Source: Verrucomicrobiaceae bacterium (GTDB lineage: Bacteria; Verrucomicrobiota; Verrucomicrobiia; Verrucomicrobiales; Akkermansiaceae). Taken from it: a stretch of 64,000 bases of DNA. This document shows positions 15,437-23,205 of the stretch, piece by piece. The DNA lies in NCBI GenBank assembly GCA_027491155.1, contig JAIXWR010000044.1, positions 1-64,000 of the forward strand. The letters run 5' to 3'. Position numbers and translations under genes: made by a program. Under the pieces are notes generated by a model that made no database searches, was not told where the DNA came from, and worked only from the letters and a program-made list of their open reading frames with translations. Numbering within the stretch: the first letter of the stretch is position 1; every line of letters starts with the position of its first letter.

Positions 15437-18109
15437 TTAGGGCGCGAGGGTCACCCGGTAGAAGGCCTTGCCTGCGGGCACCGGGGCCGGATCGGTGAAG
15501 GTCCGCGGCCCGTCCGCAAGCGGGGTGACCGTGTGGATGACCGACCATGAACCGGTCGCGAGCGTCGCGGAGCGTTCGACCCTGAAAGTGAGCCCCGCCT
15601 TGCCTTGCCAACCGACGGTGTAGCCGTCCGCAAGGTTGCTGTCGCTGGAAGCGATGAAGAAGCGGCTGTTCGGGTTGGTCGGAACGAGGCCGAGCCGGAA
15701 CTCCGTGAGGTTGTCCGTGCCGTCGCCGTCGAAGTCGTCGACCGGAAGCACGTCGTTGATGGTGTTGATGCCGTCGCTTGGATTGGCGGCGATGATTCCC
15801 TGCTCGAAGGAGTCGCTCATGCCGTCGCCGTCGAGGTCGCCGCTGACGACCTGGAGAATCCCGGTGGCCTCCGTGAAGCGGTAAGGAGCAGCGGGTGAGA
15901 CCCAGACACCGGGTGAGGATTCGGTCCAACCGGACACCGTGAAGGTGCTGCCGTAGGTTTCGGCAAGGCTTCCGACATCCACCAGGGTCCAGGAATGCCC
16001 GGGAGTCGTGCTCGCGCCGGCGAGGTCGATGAAGAAGTCGCCGTCGAGTTGGACGGATCCGCTGCCGGTGATGCGGTTGTTCACGCCGGACGGGCCGGGG
16101 ACGAAGCGGAGGCTGGCATTGTCCGCAAGGGTGAGCTGGCCCCCCGGGCTGACGGTGGTGTTGCCGTCGTAGGTATTGGCTCCCGCCAGCGTGAGCGTGC
16201 CCGTGCCCTGCTTGGCAAGGCCGCCGGTGCCGGCGTCGAGCAATGGCTGCGCGATGGTGATGTCGTGGCCGTTGGTGTTGATGGTCGCGCCGCCGTTCTG
16301 GATGTTGGCGGCGGTCAGGCCTTGCATGAAGGTTGTGGAGCTTCCGGCCGCGATGAGAGTGCCGCCGTTGAAGTTGAAGGAGCCGTTCGCTCCCGCGCCT
16401 GCTTTCAAAACGGCCGGAGTCGTCAGGGTGCCGCCGTTCAGGTTGTAGGCGTAGGTGCCGGTGCTGCCGCCGTTGCCCAGGTTCAGGCTGCCGGTGCCGC
16501 CGACGGTGGATCCGCCATCGCTGAAGAAGGTGACCGAGCCGCCGTTCTGCACGAAGGTGGAGGTGCCGGTGTGGTTGCCACCCTGGCCGAAGCCGATGCC
16601 GGCGTTGTTCTGAAGGTTCAGGCTGCCGGAGTTGAGCGTGAAAAGGTTGGTCGTCGCATCGAAGACCCCCATCTCCATCACGCCGCCCCCGGCGGTGTTG
16701 ACGTTGATGGTGCCACCGTTGTTGGTGACCGAGGCGTTGTTGGTGGAGCTTCCGGCGAAGCCCAGCGTGAACCACTGGCGGGAACTGAGCGTGCCTCCGG
16801 AGATCACCCCTGTGCCGGAAACGGCCGCCACGTTGTTGGCGCCCCTTGCGAAGCTGACAATATTGGCCGTCATCGTGCCGCCGGTCATGTTGAGCTGGCC
16901 GGTTCCGCCGTTGTTGAAGAAGCTGCCTCCGACTTGCATCTCACCGGAGACATCGACGGTGCCGGCGGTCATGTTGATGATCCCCGTCGCCGCTCCGTTG
17001 CAACCGGCGAAGATGCCTCCGGCCTGGGCCGTGCCGGTGGTGTTGACGTTCCAGGTGGAGACGGTTCCGTTGTCCAGGCCGATGAGCATGTTCCCGGTCG
17101 GATTGGTCAGGCCTCCGACCCTGAGGCTGCCATTGCCCGTCTGGTTGTAGGTGCCCTGGGCGCCCTGCCATCCCAGGAAGAACCAGTTGCCGTTCCCGGT
17201 GGCGACCGTGCCGGCGGACTGGTCCAGACGGCCGTTGGTGCCGCCGCCGACGATGATGTCCCAGTCCGCCTGATAGGTGCCGGCCGAGGTGATCGATGGG
17301 AAATTCCCGGTGGCGGTGTTGATGAAGGCGGCCAACTGCGGGGCGTTCTCCTGGGGAACCCCGTTGCTCCAGTTGAAGGGGTTCTTCCAGTCCTGGCTCA
17401 CCGCCCCGGTCCACACGGTGTCGGCGACCGTGGCGTTGAGGGGGACCTGCACCGTGCCGGCGAATTTCAGCGTGCCGTTGCCGGTGAGGTTCACGTTGGT
17501 GGAGCCCGCGAGGAAGGTGTCGACGATGGTCACCGGGAGAGTGACCACCGTGTTGTAGATCCGGAAGTTTCCGGAATCGCCCGGGGAGGTCAGGGTCACC
17601 GTGCCGGTGCCGGTGCCAGCGCCGCTCGCCGGGTTCGCCGGGGAAAAGGATTCGTTGATGGTGTTGTTGCCGATCAGGCCGTTGGTCGAACCGTTGATGT
17701 TGCCTTGATCGATGTCGAAGGCGTGCTGGTTCCCGGCGAACTCGCCGTTGGCCGGGTTCACGATACCGGGCGGAAGGATCGTGTAGAGCGTGCTGGAGAG
17801 GTTGCTGACGGTGATGTTGTAGCCACCGAGCAAGAAGACGGACCGCGAGAAGGTCATGTTGGTCCCGTTCGCCCGCCCGTTGGAAAAGGAGAGCTCGGAT
17901 GCCGTGCCGGTCAGAGGATCGATGTTGAAGAGCGCGTCGACGGTTCCGGTCAGGGTCGTGACCTCGGTATCGGAGAGCCCGCTTCCCGGATCCACCGTGA
18001 CGGTCACCTGGTTGAAGCCGGGTTCGCTGACCAGGGAGAGCTGGCTGCTTGCGGGAGCGGCCATGACCGGCGTGATCATGGCGAGCCATAGGAGTGATTG
18101 GGTTCTCAT
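15437..18109 (-). CDS. Beta-strand repeat protein with DxDGDG C-terminal cassette (paralogue B)
   Basis: An 890-residue exported protein with a clear signal peptide (cleavage near PVMA-A) and a good ribosome site (AGGAAAG) upstream of the ATG. A region of about 200 residues that I do not recognise comes first. About 420 residues of beta-strand repeats shared with paralogue A follow, starting at ADTVWTG. A short laminin-like stretch comes next, then calcium-binding-like motifs DLDGDGMSD and DFDGDGTDNLTEF, and a final beta-sandwich of about 90 residues. There is no PEP-CTERM. It may therefore reach the same site as paralogue A by another sorting route. It begins 34 bases after the redoxin gene. 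Confidence 0.83.
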   Translation of the reverse strand: MRTQSLLWLAMITPVMAAPASSQLSLVSEPGFNQVTVTVDPGSGLSDTEVTTLTGTVDALFNIDPLTGTASELSFSNGRANGTNMTFSRSVFLLGGYNITVSNLSSTLYTILPPGIVNPANGEFAGNQHAFDIDQGNINGSTNGLIGNNTINESFSPANPASGAGTGTGTVTLTSPGDSGNFRIYNTVVTLPVTIVDTFLAGSTNVNLTGNGTLKFAGTVQVPLNATVADTVWTGAVSQDWKNPFNWSNGVPQENAPQLAAFINTATGNFPSITSAGTYQADWDIIVGGGTNGRLDQSAGTVATGNGNWFFLGWQGAQGTYNQTGNGSLRVGGLTNPTGNMLIGLDNGTVSTWNVNTTGTAQAGGIFAGCNGAATGIINMTAGTVDVSGEMQVGGSFFNNGGTGQLNMTGGTMTANIVSFARGANNVAAVSGTGVISGGTLSSRQWFTLGFAGSSTNNASVTNNGGTINVNTAGGGVMEMGVFDATTNLFTLNSGSLNLQNNAGIGFGQGGNHTGTSTFVQNGGSVTFFSDGGSTVGGTGSLNLGNGGSTGTYAYNLNGGTLTTPAVLKAGAGANGSFNFNGGTLIAAGSSTTFMQGLTAANIQNGGATINTNGHDITIAQPLLDAGTGGLAKQGTGTLTLAGANTYDGNTTVSPGGQLTLADNASLRFVPGPSGVNNRITGSGSVQLDGDFFIDLAGASTTPGHSWTLVDVGSLAETYGSTFTVSGWTESSPGVWVSPAAPYRFTEATGILQVVSGDLDGDGMSDSFEQGIIAANPSDGINTINDVLPVDDFDGDGTDNLTEFRLGLVPTNPNSRFFIASSDSNLADGYTVGWQGKAGLTFRVERSATLATGSWSVIHTVTPLADGPRTFTDPAPVPAGKAFYRVTLAP
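16164..17422 (-). repeat. Tandem gene-segment duplication, copy B
   Basis: Second copy of the segment at 13978-15238, inside paralogue B. Differences between the two copies appear mostly as conservative substitutions, so either the duplication is recent or gene conversion keeps the copies alike. Confidence 0.85.
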
Positions 18110-18143
18110 GGATTCTTTCCTGGGTATGGGTTTCTGGGTTTCC

Positions 18144-18743
18144 TCAATCGAGGGGAAGATAGCATCCGGCGGTTACCGGCTTGGGCGACGGGAGATTCTT
18201 GCCGGCCAACAGGGCCTCCAAGGCGTCGGACAGGTTCCGTTCCGCGGGAACCGGTTTGATGCGGCCGATTTTCACGGCCCGGTCGTCGATCCTGCCACGG
18301 TAAAGGGGAGTGCCGTCCGGACTGAAGATCGCGGCTTCGGGAACCCTGCGCGCTCCCGAGAGCTTCGCAAGCTGGCAGGCATCGTCCACCAGGCAGGGGA
18401 AGGCGATGCGGTAGTCCCCGATGTGGCGGAGGATGGACTGCGGATCCTGATCCGCAAACACCCCGTAGAAACGGATGCCGAGAGGTCCGTAGCGCTTCGC
18501 CATTTCGTTGAGGTCCGGGAGCATGGCGTTGGCGACGGGGCAGTCCGTCATGAGGAAGATGGCGACCGTGGCTTTGGTCCCGGAATCCGGAACGAAAAGC
18601 TGGTGCTCGCCACCGCCCGGGTCGGACAAGACGACCGGTGGCACTCCGTCGGCAGGGACCGGTTTCTGCGGTCGGCACGACAGGCAGAAGAGCGGCAGGG
18701 CCACCGAGAAGAGAAAGCCGGGTGATAGGTAGTGCCAACGCAT
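18144..18743 (-). CDS. Redoxin/thioredoxin-fold lipoprotein
   Basis: A 199-residue exported protein with a hydrophobic N-terminus and a possible lipobox ending at Cys23 (FCLSC). The rest is a thioredoxin-fold redoxin domain: VAIFLMTDCPVANAMLPDL, then YGVFADQDPQSI, and VPEAAIFSPDGTPLYRGRIDD. The active site has only one Cys (CPVAN), not CxxC, so it is unlikely to act as a classical disulfide reductase. This CPVxN type occurs in planctomycete and verrucomicrobial redoxins that are fused or adjacent to cytochrome/copper monooxygenase domains. Here it lies 14 bases after such a gene, so the two very likely work together. Confidence 0.8.
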   Translation of the reverse strand: MRWHYLSPGFLFSVALPLFCLSCRPQKPVPADGVPPVVLSDPGGGEHQLFVPDSGTKATVAIFLMTDCPVANAMLPDLNEMAKRYGPLGIRFYGVFADQDPQSILRHIGDYRIAFPCLVDDACQLAKLSGARRVPEAAIFSPDGTPLYRGRIDDRAVKIGRIKPVPAERNLSDALEALLAGKNLPSPKPVTAGCYLPLD

Positions 18744-18757
18744 CGGAAGCAGGTTCT

Positions 18758-20257
18758 TCAGTCGATCCCGATGGCTCCGACCCCGTTCATGTGGGGCGCG
18801 AGGATGGCGGCCCCGATGCCGGTCTCGAGCTCGCTCAGCTTGCCGTCGCGATCATGGTCCAGGCTCTTGGCGATCTCCTGCAGCTTCGCCGCGGTGCTGT
18901 CCGGAATACGGATCCCGCCCGCCCGCGCGTGCTGCAAGGTGGTCACGTCCCCGTTGAACGCCCGGGCAAGCGCCTGGGTGGCCATGAAGCGCTTCACCGA
19001 TTCATGAAGCTCGTCTTTCTGCTCCTGGGTATCGACCATGACCGAGAGGGTGATGGTTCCCATTTCGTCGTGCGATTGCGGGCCCCAGCGCACCGGCTTG
19101 GGCGGGTGATTGGCCTGGTGGGGATTGGTGGCGGAATTGTCCCACGAGATGAGGACGTCGATCTTGGTGCCGGCGGGCAGGCGGACGGGCTTCTTGAACT
19201 GGTAGTCTTCCTGCCAGGCGAAGTTCCAGTCGCTCATCTTGAGGAGCCACTCCTTGCGGCCGTCGGGGAAGGTCGCGGTCATTTCCATGCGCTTGCCGAG
19301 GTAGTGCGCGTGGGCGTTGACGCGGAAGGCGTCGAGGTCGGTGGGGACGGTGAAGGTGTTGCGCTTGATGTATTCCTTTTCACCGGCGGGAATGTCGATG
19401 CCGTCGAGGATGCCGAACATCGGCGGAACCGGCAGGATCGTCCACGGGCGGGCGGTGGGCTTGTCCGAGAAGTGGATGGCCAGCCTGGAGAGATCCTTGT
19501 ATTCGCGGCCTTTGGGGCTGTAGTGGACCTGGATGATCAGGTCGGCGCCCTTCGGCGCCTTCATCGCGAGATCGTACGGAAGCTTGGAGGACTGGGTGCC
19601 GAGATCCCATCCGCCGAGGTAGCGGAACTGGTTGACCACCGATCCGAAGCCGCTGAAGCCGGGCGCGGGGTCTTCGCTGTCTTTCTTGCGGGCCGTGCCT
19701 GAGGTGTCCAGGAAGTAGAGCACGTGGTGGACGACTTGCGGGGCACCCGGCTTGTATTCGATCGCGTTGATCCACTTGTCTTCTGTTAGATCGAGCGGGA
19801 TGACGAAGTTGCGGTAGATGTCGTGGCCCTGTGCCGGGACCGTGAAGGGTTCCGACATGGCGACCTCGAGGTCGGGCTTGCCGAGTTCCCAGCCTTCGGG
19901 GAAGACCGGGGCGGGCTTTTCATGGGCGCGGTCGCCTTCGGGAGTTCCGGCCTCGAACCATTGGCGGAGGAGTTCGATCTGGGCGTCCGGAAGGGACCGG
20001 TCGTTGGCGTATTCGACGACCCCGCGGTCGGCGTGCCAGGGAGGCATGATCCTTTCGCCGGTGACTTCCACGATCTGCCTAGCCCGCTTTTTCACCTGGG
20101 CGTAGCTGATCAGTGAGAACGGGGCGGCTTGCCCGGGCCGGTGGCAGGACGAGCAGTTCTCGTGGATGATCGGGGCGATGTCGCGATGGTACTCCGGAGC
20201 GGCGGCCGAGATCGTCGGAAGCAGGGCGAGAAGGAGCGCGGATCGTGGGCTGGGCAT
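18758..20257 (-). CDS. Cytochrome c - type II copper monooxygenase (PHM-like) fusion
   Basis: A 499-residue exported protein with a signal peptide ending near ISAA-AP. A heme c motif CSSCH (Cys35, Cys38, His39) lies in an N-terminal cytochrome domain. The rest matches the two copper domains of ascorbate-dependent monooxygenases (PHM and dopamine beta-hydroxylase type). Likely copper ligands are His177-His178 (VVHHVLYF), His245 (QVHYS), His316 and His318 (NAHAHYLGKRM) and Met399 (SHDEMG). All six have counterparts in PHM, so the enzyme should be active. A DHDRDGKLSELE EF-hand-like loop is near the C-terminus. The ATG at 20257 is preferred to an earlier frame start because it gives the signal peptide. 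The substrate is unknown; heme could replace ascorbate as electron donor (inference). Confidence 0.87.
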   Translation of the reverse strand: MPSPRSALLLALLPTISAAAPEYHRDIAPIIHENCSSCHRPGQAAPFSLISYAQVKKRARQIVEVTGERIMPPWHADRGVVEYANDRSLPDAQIELLRQWFEAGTPEGDRAHEKPAPVFPEGWELGKPDLEVAMSEPFTVPAQGHDIYRNFVIPLDLTEDKWINAIEYKPGAPQVVHHVLYFLDTSGTARKKDSEDPAPGFSGFGSVVNQFRYLGGWDLGTQSSKLPYDLAMKAPKGADLIIQVHYSPKGREYKDLSRLAIHFSDKPTARPWTILPVPPMFGILDGIDIPAGEKEYIKRNTFTVPTDLDAFRVNAHAHYLGKRMEMTATFPDGRKEWLLKMSDWNFAWQEDYQFKKPVRLPAGTKIDVLISWDNSATNPHQANHPPKPVRWGPQSHDEMGTITLSVMVDTQEQKDELHESVKRFMATQALARAFNGDVTTLQHARAGGIRIPDSTAAKLQEIAKSLDHDRDGKLSELETGIGAAILAPHMNGVGAIGID

Positions 20258-20302
20258 GGCCCTTAAGCTCCTTCCGCGCCGCCTGACAGGCAAACAGACA
20301 TT

Positions 20303-20333
20303 GGTCATGGAAAGGTCATGACCGGGCATGACC
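20303..20333. promoter_or_regulatory. Possible operator with repeated GGTCATG
   Basis: Within the 76 bases upstream of the copper monooxygenase ATG lie GGTCATG (20303-20309), the perfect palindrome GGTCATGACC (20314-20323) and GCATGACC (20326-20333). Regular repeats of TCATG/CATGA next to a response-regulator gene suggest a binding site for that regulator. No clear -35 or -10 boxes were seen. Confidence 0.35.
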
Positions 20334-20987
20334 CTAGGTGATGCCGAGTTCGCGGGCCTTCAGGGCCGCCTGGGTGCGGTCCTGGACCATCAGGCGGGAG
20401 AAGATGGAGGTCAGATGGTTTTTCACCGTGCCCTCGCTGATGTGGAGGGCGGTGGCGATTTCCTTGTTGGTGCGGCCGCGCGAGACCTGGCGGAGGACGT
20501 CGAGCTCGCGAACCGAAAACTGGTGGGTGTCGAGAATCGAGCGTTGGTCCGGCATCCCGGACAGCCGCGAGAACTCCTCGACCAAGCGGGAGGCCACGCC
20601 GGGTTCCAGGTAGCTTCCGCCTTGATCCACCGTGCGGATCGCATCGGCGAGCTGGTCGGCGGGGATGTCCTTGAGGAGGTAGCCGCAAGCGCCGGCCCGC
20701 AGGGCTTCGAAGATTTCCTCATCCTCGCGGAAGGTCGTCAGGACGATGACCTTGGTCTGAGGGCTGGTGCTGCGGACGCGGCGCGTCGCTTCGATTCCGC
20801 TCATTCCGGGCATCCGGAGGTCCATGAGGAGGACGTCGGGCCTGAGCCGGGAGGCGGCCTGCACGGCGGCGTCGCCGTTTTCCGCTTCGCCGACGATTTC
20901 CAGGTCGGGTTGCATGGAAAGGAGCATCCGCAGGCCGTCGCGGAAAAGGGCCTGATCGTCACAAAGCAAGACGCGGATGGTTTTCAT
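20334..20987 (-). CDS. NarL/FixJ-family response regulator
   Basis: A 217-residue DNA-binding regulator. The receiver domain covers about residues 4-120, with acidic Asp10-Asp11, phosphoacceptor Asp56 in LLMDLRMPGMSG, and the conserved Lys106. A LuxR-type helix-turn-helix follows (about 150-215: FSVRELDVLRQVSRGRTNKEIA, then HISEGTVKNHLTSI). It overlaps the kinase gene by 4 bases (ATGA), so the pair is translationally coupled. The stop lies 76 bases before the copper monooxygenase gene, making that gene and the downstream redoxin its most likely targets. Confidence 0.95.
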   Translation of the reverse strand: MKTIRVLLCDDQALFRDGLRMLLSMQPDLEIVGEAENGDAAVQAASRLRPDVLLMDLRMPGMSGIEATRRVRSTSPQTKVIVLTTFREDEEIFEALRAGACGYLLKDIPADQLADAIRTVDQGGSYLEPGVASRLVEEFSRLSGMPDQRSILDTHQFSVRELDVLRQVSRGRTNKEIATALHISEGTVKNHLTSIFSRLMVQDRTQAALKARELGIT

Positions 20988-22294
20988 GAGGGAATGGTGA
21001 GGGTGAAGGAGAATCCCGTGCCGGCTTCCTGCCCGACCACCAGCGAACCGCCGATGAGAGCCGCACGTTCGCGGAGGCCGGTCAAACCGAAACCGGGGCT
21101 GGAGCCGGCGAGGGGGCCGGGGCCGTCGTCGGAGGCCTTGAGGGTCACTTCGCCGCGGGCGTCGAAGTGGAGTTCGAGGGTGACCCGGGCGTCCGGTGCG
21201 TGCTTCCGGGCATTGGTCAGGGCTTCCTGGGAGGCACGGTAGAGCGTGAGGGCGGCCGCGCGGCCGACGGGTCTTTCTTGTCCCGTGACGACGAGGTGCA
21301 CGTTTTGTCCCGTGCGTTCGCTTTCGCTGACGAGGGCGAGCAGGGCTTCGCAGAGGGAGCGGTTCTCGAGCGGACCGGCGCGCAGGCTTTCCACCGAATT
21401 CCGGATCTCCCGGAGGCCTTCGCCGGCGCATTCGCGAGCGTTGCGGACCGCGTCGATCGCCTTCTCGGGCTGGCTTTGGTGCAGGCTCAAGGCGGCTTCG
21501 AGCTGCACCCGGACCACGGTGAGATAGTGTCCGATCAGGTCGTGGACTTCCCGCGCCATCCGGCTTCGTTCCCGGGCGGCGGCCAGTTCCTCCGCCTGCA
21601 AGGCATGGGCGGCCAGCTCCGAGTTGGCCTCCGCGAGCCGCAGGGCGATCCGGTGCGCCTTGGCGTGGCTCCGTTCCGTGGCGACGACCATTTGAACGCA
21701 GACGATCGTGAAGACGGCCTCCAGGAAGAAGTCCATGCCGGGACGGTTGAAGAGAGCGAAATGGAGGGTGAAGCACGCGACGACGGTTGTGGCGAGCCAA
21801 GGTCCGCGGAGCAAAAGCACGGCATGGGCGATCACGGGGAGCAGGAGCGCCTTGAGGATGCCGCCGGGATTGGCGGGCAGGACGAGTTGGATCACGAAGA
21901 CGACGAGGATGAGTTCCACCACGATGAATGGCATGCCGCGCCGCCACCAAGGGGCGCCGTTCGCGGGCGGTTCGATCCCGCTCGGATCGCGGATCATGCG
22001 ATCGAGCACCGGAACCACCCCCCACAGCATCCAGCCGAAGCAGAGGAAGAGCCCGAGTATCAAGAGCGGGATTTCCTCGCTTCTACCGGAGTTCAAGAGC
22101 GCCTTTCCGGTTGTGAGGCCGATCCAGCCGATCAGGGTGAAGAAGATGCCGTTGAAACCCCAGATGGCGACTTTCCGCCGTCGGAGTGGACCCTCCTCTT
22201 CGTTCTTCAGGGTCGGGAAGATCAAGCTCCAGAATCCTGCCGTCGAAGGCGTTTCGTTGCCGAAGGGTGAAGTGGATCGGCTGCCGGGCTCCAT
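20984..22294 (-). CDS. Membrane sensor histidine kinase (HisKA_3 type)
   Basis: A 436-residue kinase of the NarX/DesK class. About six hydrophobic helices in residues 40-205 form the sensor, with no large periplasmic domain. A coiled segment follows, then the phosphoacceptor region MAREVHDLIGHYLT with His251. The HATPase domain has ALTLYRASQEALTNARKHA (N box), ASDDGPG (G1) and GFGLTGLRERAALIGGSL. The ATG at 22294 was chosen; earlier starts in the same frame run into shadow sequence. The signal is unknown. A few-helix membrane sensor like this could sense membrane state, quinones or a small hydrophobic ligand. Confidence 0.93.
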   Translation of the reverse strand: MEPGSRSTSPFGNETPSTAGFWSLIFPTLKNEEEGPLRRRKVAIWGFNGIFFTLIGWIGLTTGKALLNSGRSEEIPLLILGLFLCFGWMLWGVVPVLDRMIRDPSGIEPPANGAPWWRRGMPFIVVELILVVFVIQLVLPANPGGILKALLLPVIAHAVLLLRGPWLATTVVACFTLHFALFNRPGMDFFLEAVFTIVCVQMVVATERSHAKAHRIALRLAEANSELAAHALQAEELAAARERSRMAREVHDLIGHYLTVVRVQLEAALSLHQSQPEKAIDAVRNARECAGEGLREIRNSVESLRAGPLENRSLCEALLALVSESERTGQNVHLVVTGQERPVGRAAALTLYRASQEALTNARKHAPDARVTLELHFDARGEVTLKASDDGPGPLAGSSPGFGLTGLRERAALIGGSLVVGQEAGTGFSFTLTIPS

Positions 22295-22359
22295 GGCCGG
22301 AGACTTAATCGTCGACCGTTCGGTTGGCAATTTGCATCTGGCTGCCGCATCGCCGCGGG

Positions 22360-22905
22360 TCACCCTCCCATCCGGTGCGCCTTTTTCAAGCACTCCAGGA
22401 GCACCCGGCAATCGGCCAGCGCGCGGTGGGCCCCGCCGCCATTTACCCGCAGCGCCGCCGCCAGCACCGGCAGGCCGTAGCCTTTCCGGCCGGGGATCAG
22501 GCGCTTGAAGACGGGGATTGAGCACTCCAGCGGAAAGCGGAAGGGCACGGCGGTGCGCTCGGCATGGGCATCGAGGAAGCCGCGGTCGAAGCGAGCGTTG
22601 TGGGCGAAGGACGGGGTGCCCTCGACGAATTGATACGTCTCTTCGAGCGCCCGCCGCAGCTCGATGCCTTTCGCGCGGAGCAGCGCGTCGGAGATCCCGG
22701 TCAACTGCGTGATGTGCCACGGCACCGGTTGGGTGGTGCGGACCAGCCGGGACATTTCGCTGACGATCCCGAAGCGCTCGTCGACCCGGATCGCCGCGAT
22801 TTCGGTGATCTCGTGGCCCTGCGGCGAGAGGCCGGTGGTCTCGATGTCGACCAGGCAAAAGCTACCGCTGCCGAAGGCGAAGGCACTTCCGGGAGCGGAC
22901 TTCAT
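22360..22905 (-). CDS. DEDDh 3'-5' exonuclease (DnaQ/PolC epsilon-like)
   Basis: A 181-residue single-domain exonuclease. Exo I is LVDIETTGL (Asp20, Glu22), exo II is in FAHNARFDRGFLDAH, and exo III is HRALADCRVL, giving the DEDDh set. The likely role is proofreading or trimming of DNA or RNA ends. No polymerase or other domain is attached. The ATG at 22905 is preferred over a start 31 codons upstream, which would add a Pro/Ser-rich stretch without conservation. It is the first gene of the long minus-strand run and is separated by 65 bases from the kinase gene. Confidence 0.85.
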   Translation of the reverse strand: MKSAPGSAFAFGSGSFCLVDIETTGLSPQGHEITEIAAIRVDERFGIVSEMSRLVRTTQPVPWHITQLTGISDALLRAKGIELRRALEETYQFVEGTPSFAHNARFDRGFLDAHAERTAVPFRFPLECSIPVFKRLIPGRKGYGLPVLAAALRVNGGGAHRALADCRVLLECLKKAHRMGG

Positions 22906-23205
22906 GAGTGGTGGATGGTGGCTTGGGTCACGCGGGGAAGTTGGCGGGACTGGGGAAGATCGGGAATGAGAAAATGGGAAGGACGCATTTGTCCGCACTG
23001 AAGTTCCTTAACCGCGAAAGAACGCGAAAGGGGCGCTAAATCTGAAAACCAGAAAATCGGAAATGCCTTTTGGCTGTTCCAAATTTAGCGCCTTTTCGCG
23101 CGATTTCGCGGTTGAAGATTCCCTTCTTCAATTCGTTAGGGTTCCGGTCTTCGAATCATGATTCTGACAGCGATTGCCCGACCTCACCGTTATCCGTGAC
23201 TGGCC
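22906..23205. other. Intergenic region between divergent genes
   Basis: About 300 bases between the exonuclease and the secreted toroid-like protein. It must contain both promoters. The only structure seen is the inverted repeat at 23010-23113. No credible short gene was found. Confidence 0.7.
23010..23113. repeat. Imperfect inverted repeat, arms about 31 bases
   Basis: The left arm (23010-23041) begins AACCGCGAAAGAACGCG and ends GGCGCTAAAT. The right arm (23083-23113) is its near-complete reverse complement. A spacer of about 41 AT-richer bases lies between. It could form a large cruciform or RNA hairpin. Confidence 0.75.

Noticed and set aside
13535-18109. Type V autotransporters
   Set aside because: The beta-strand repeats are named after autotransporters, but none of these proteins has a C-terminal barrel domain. 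Two end in PEP-CTERM and the others in a DxDGDG cassette.
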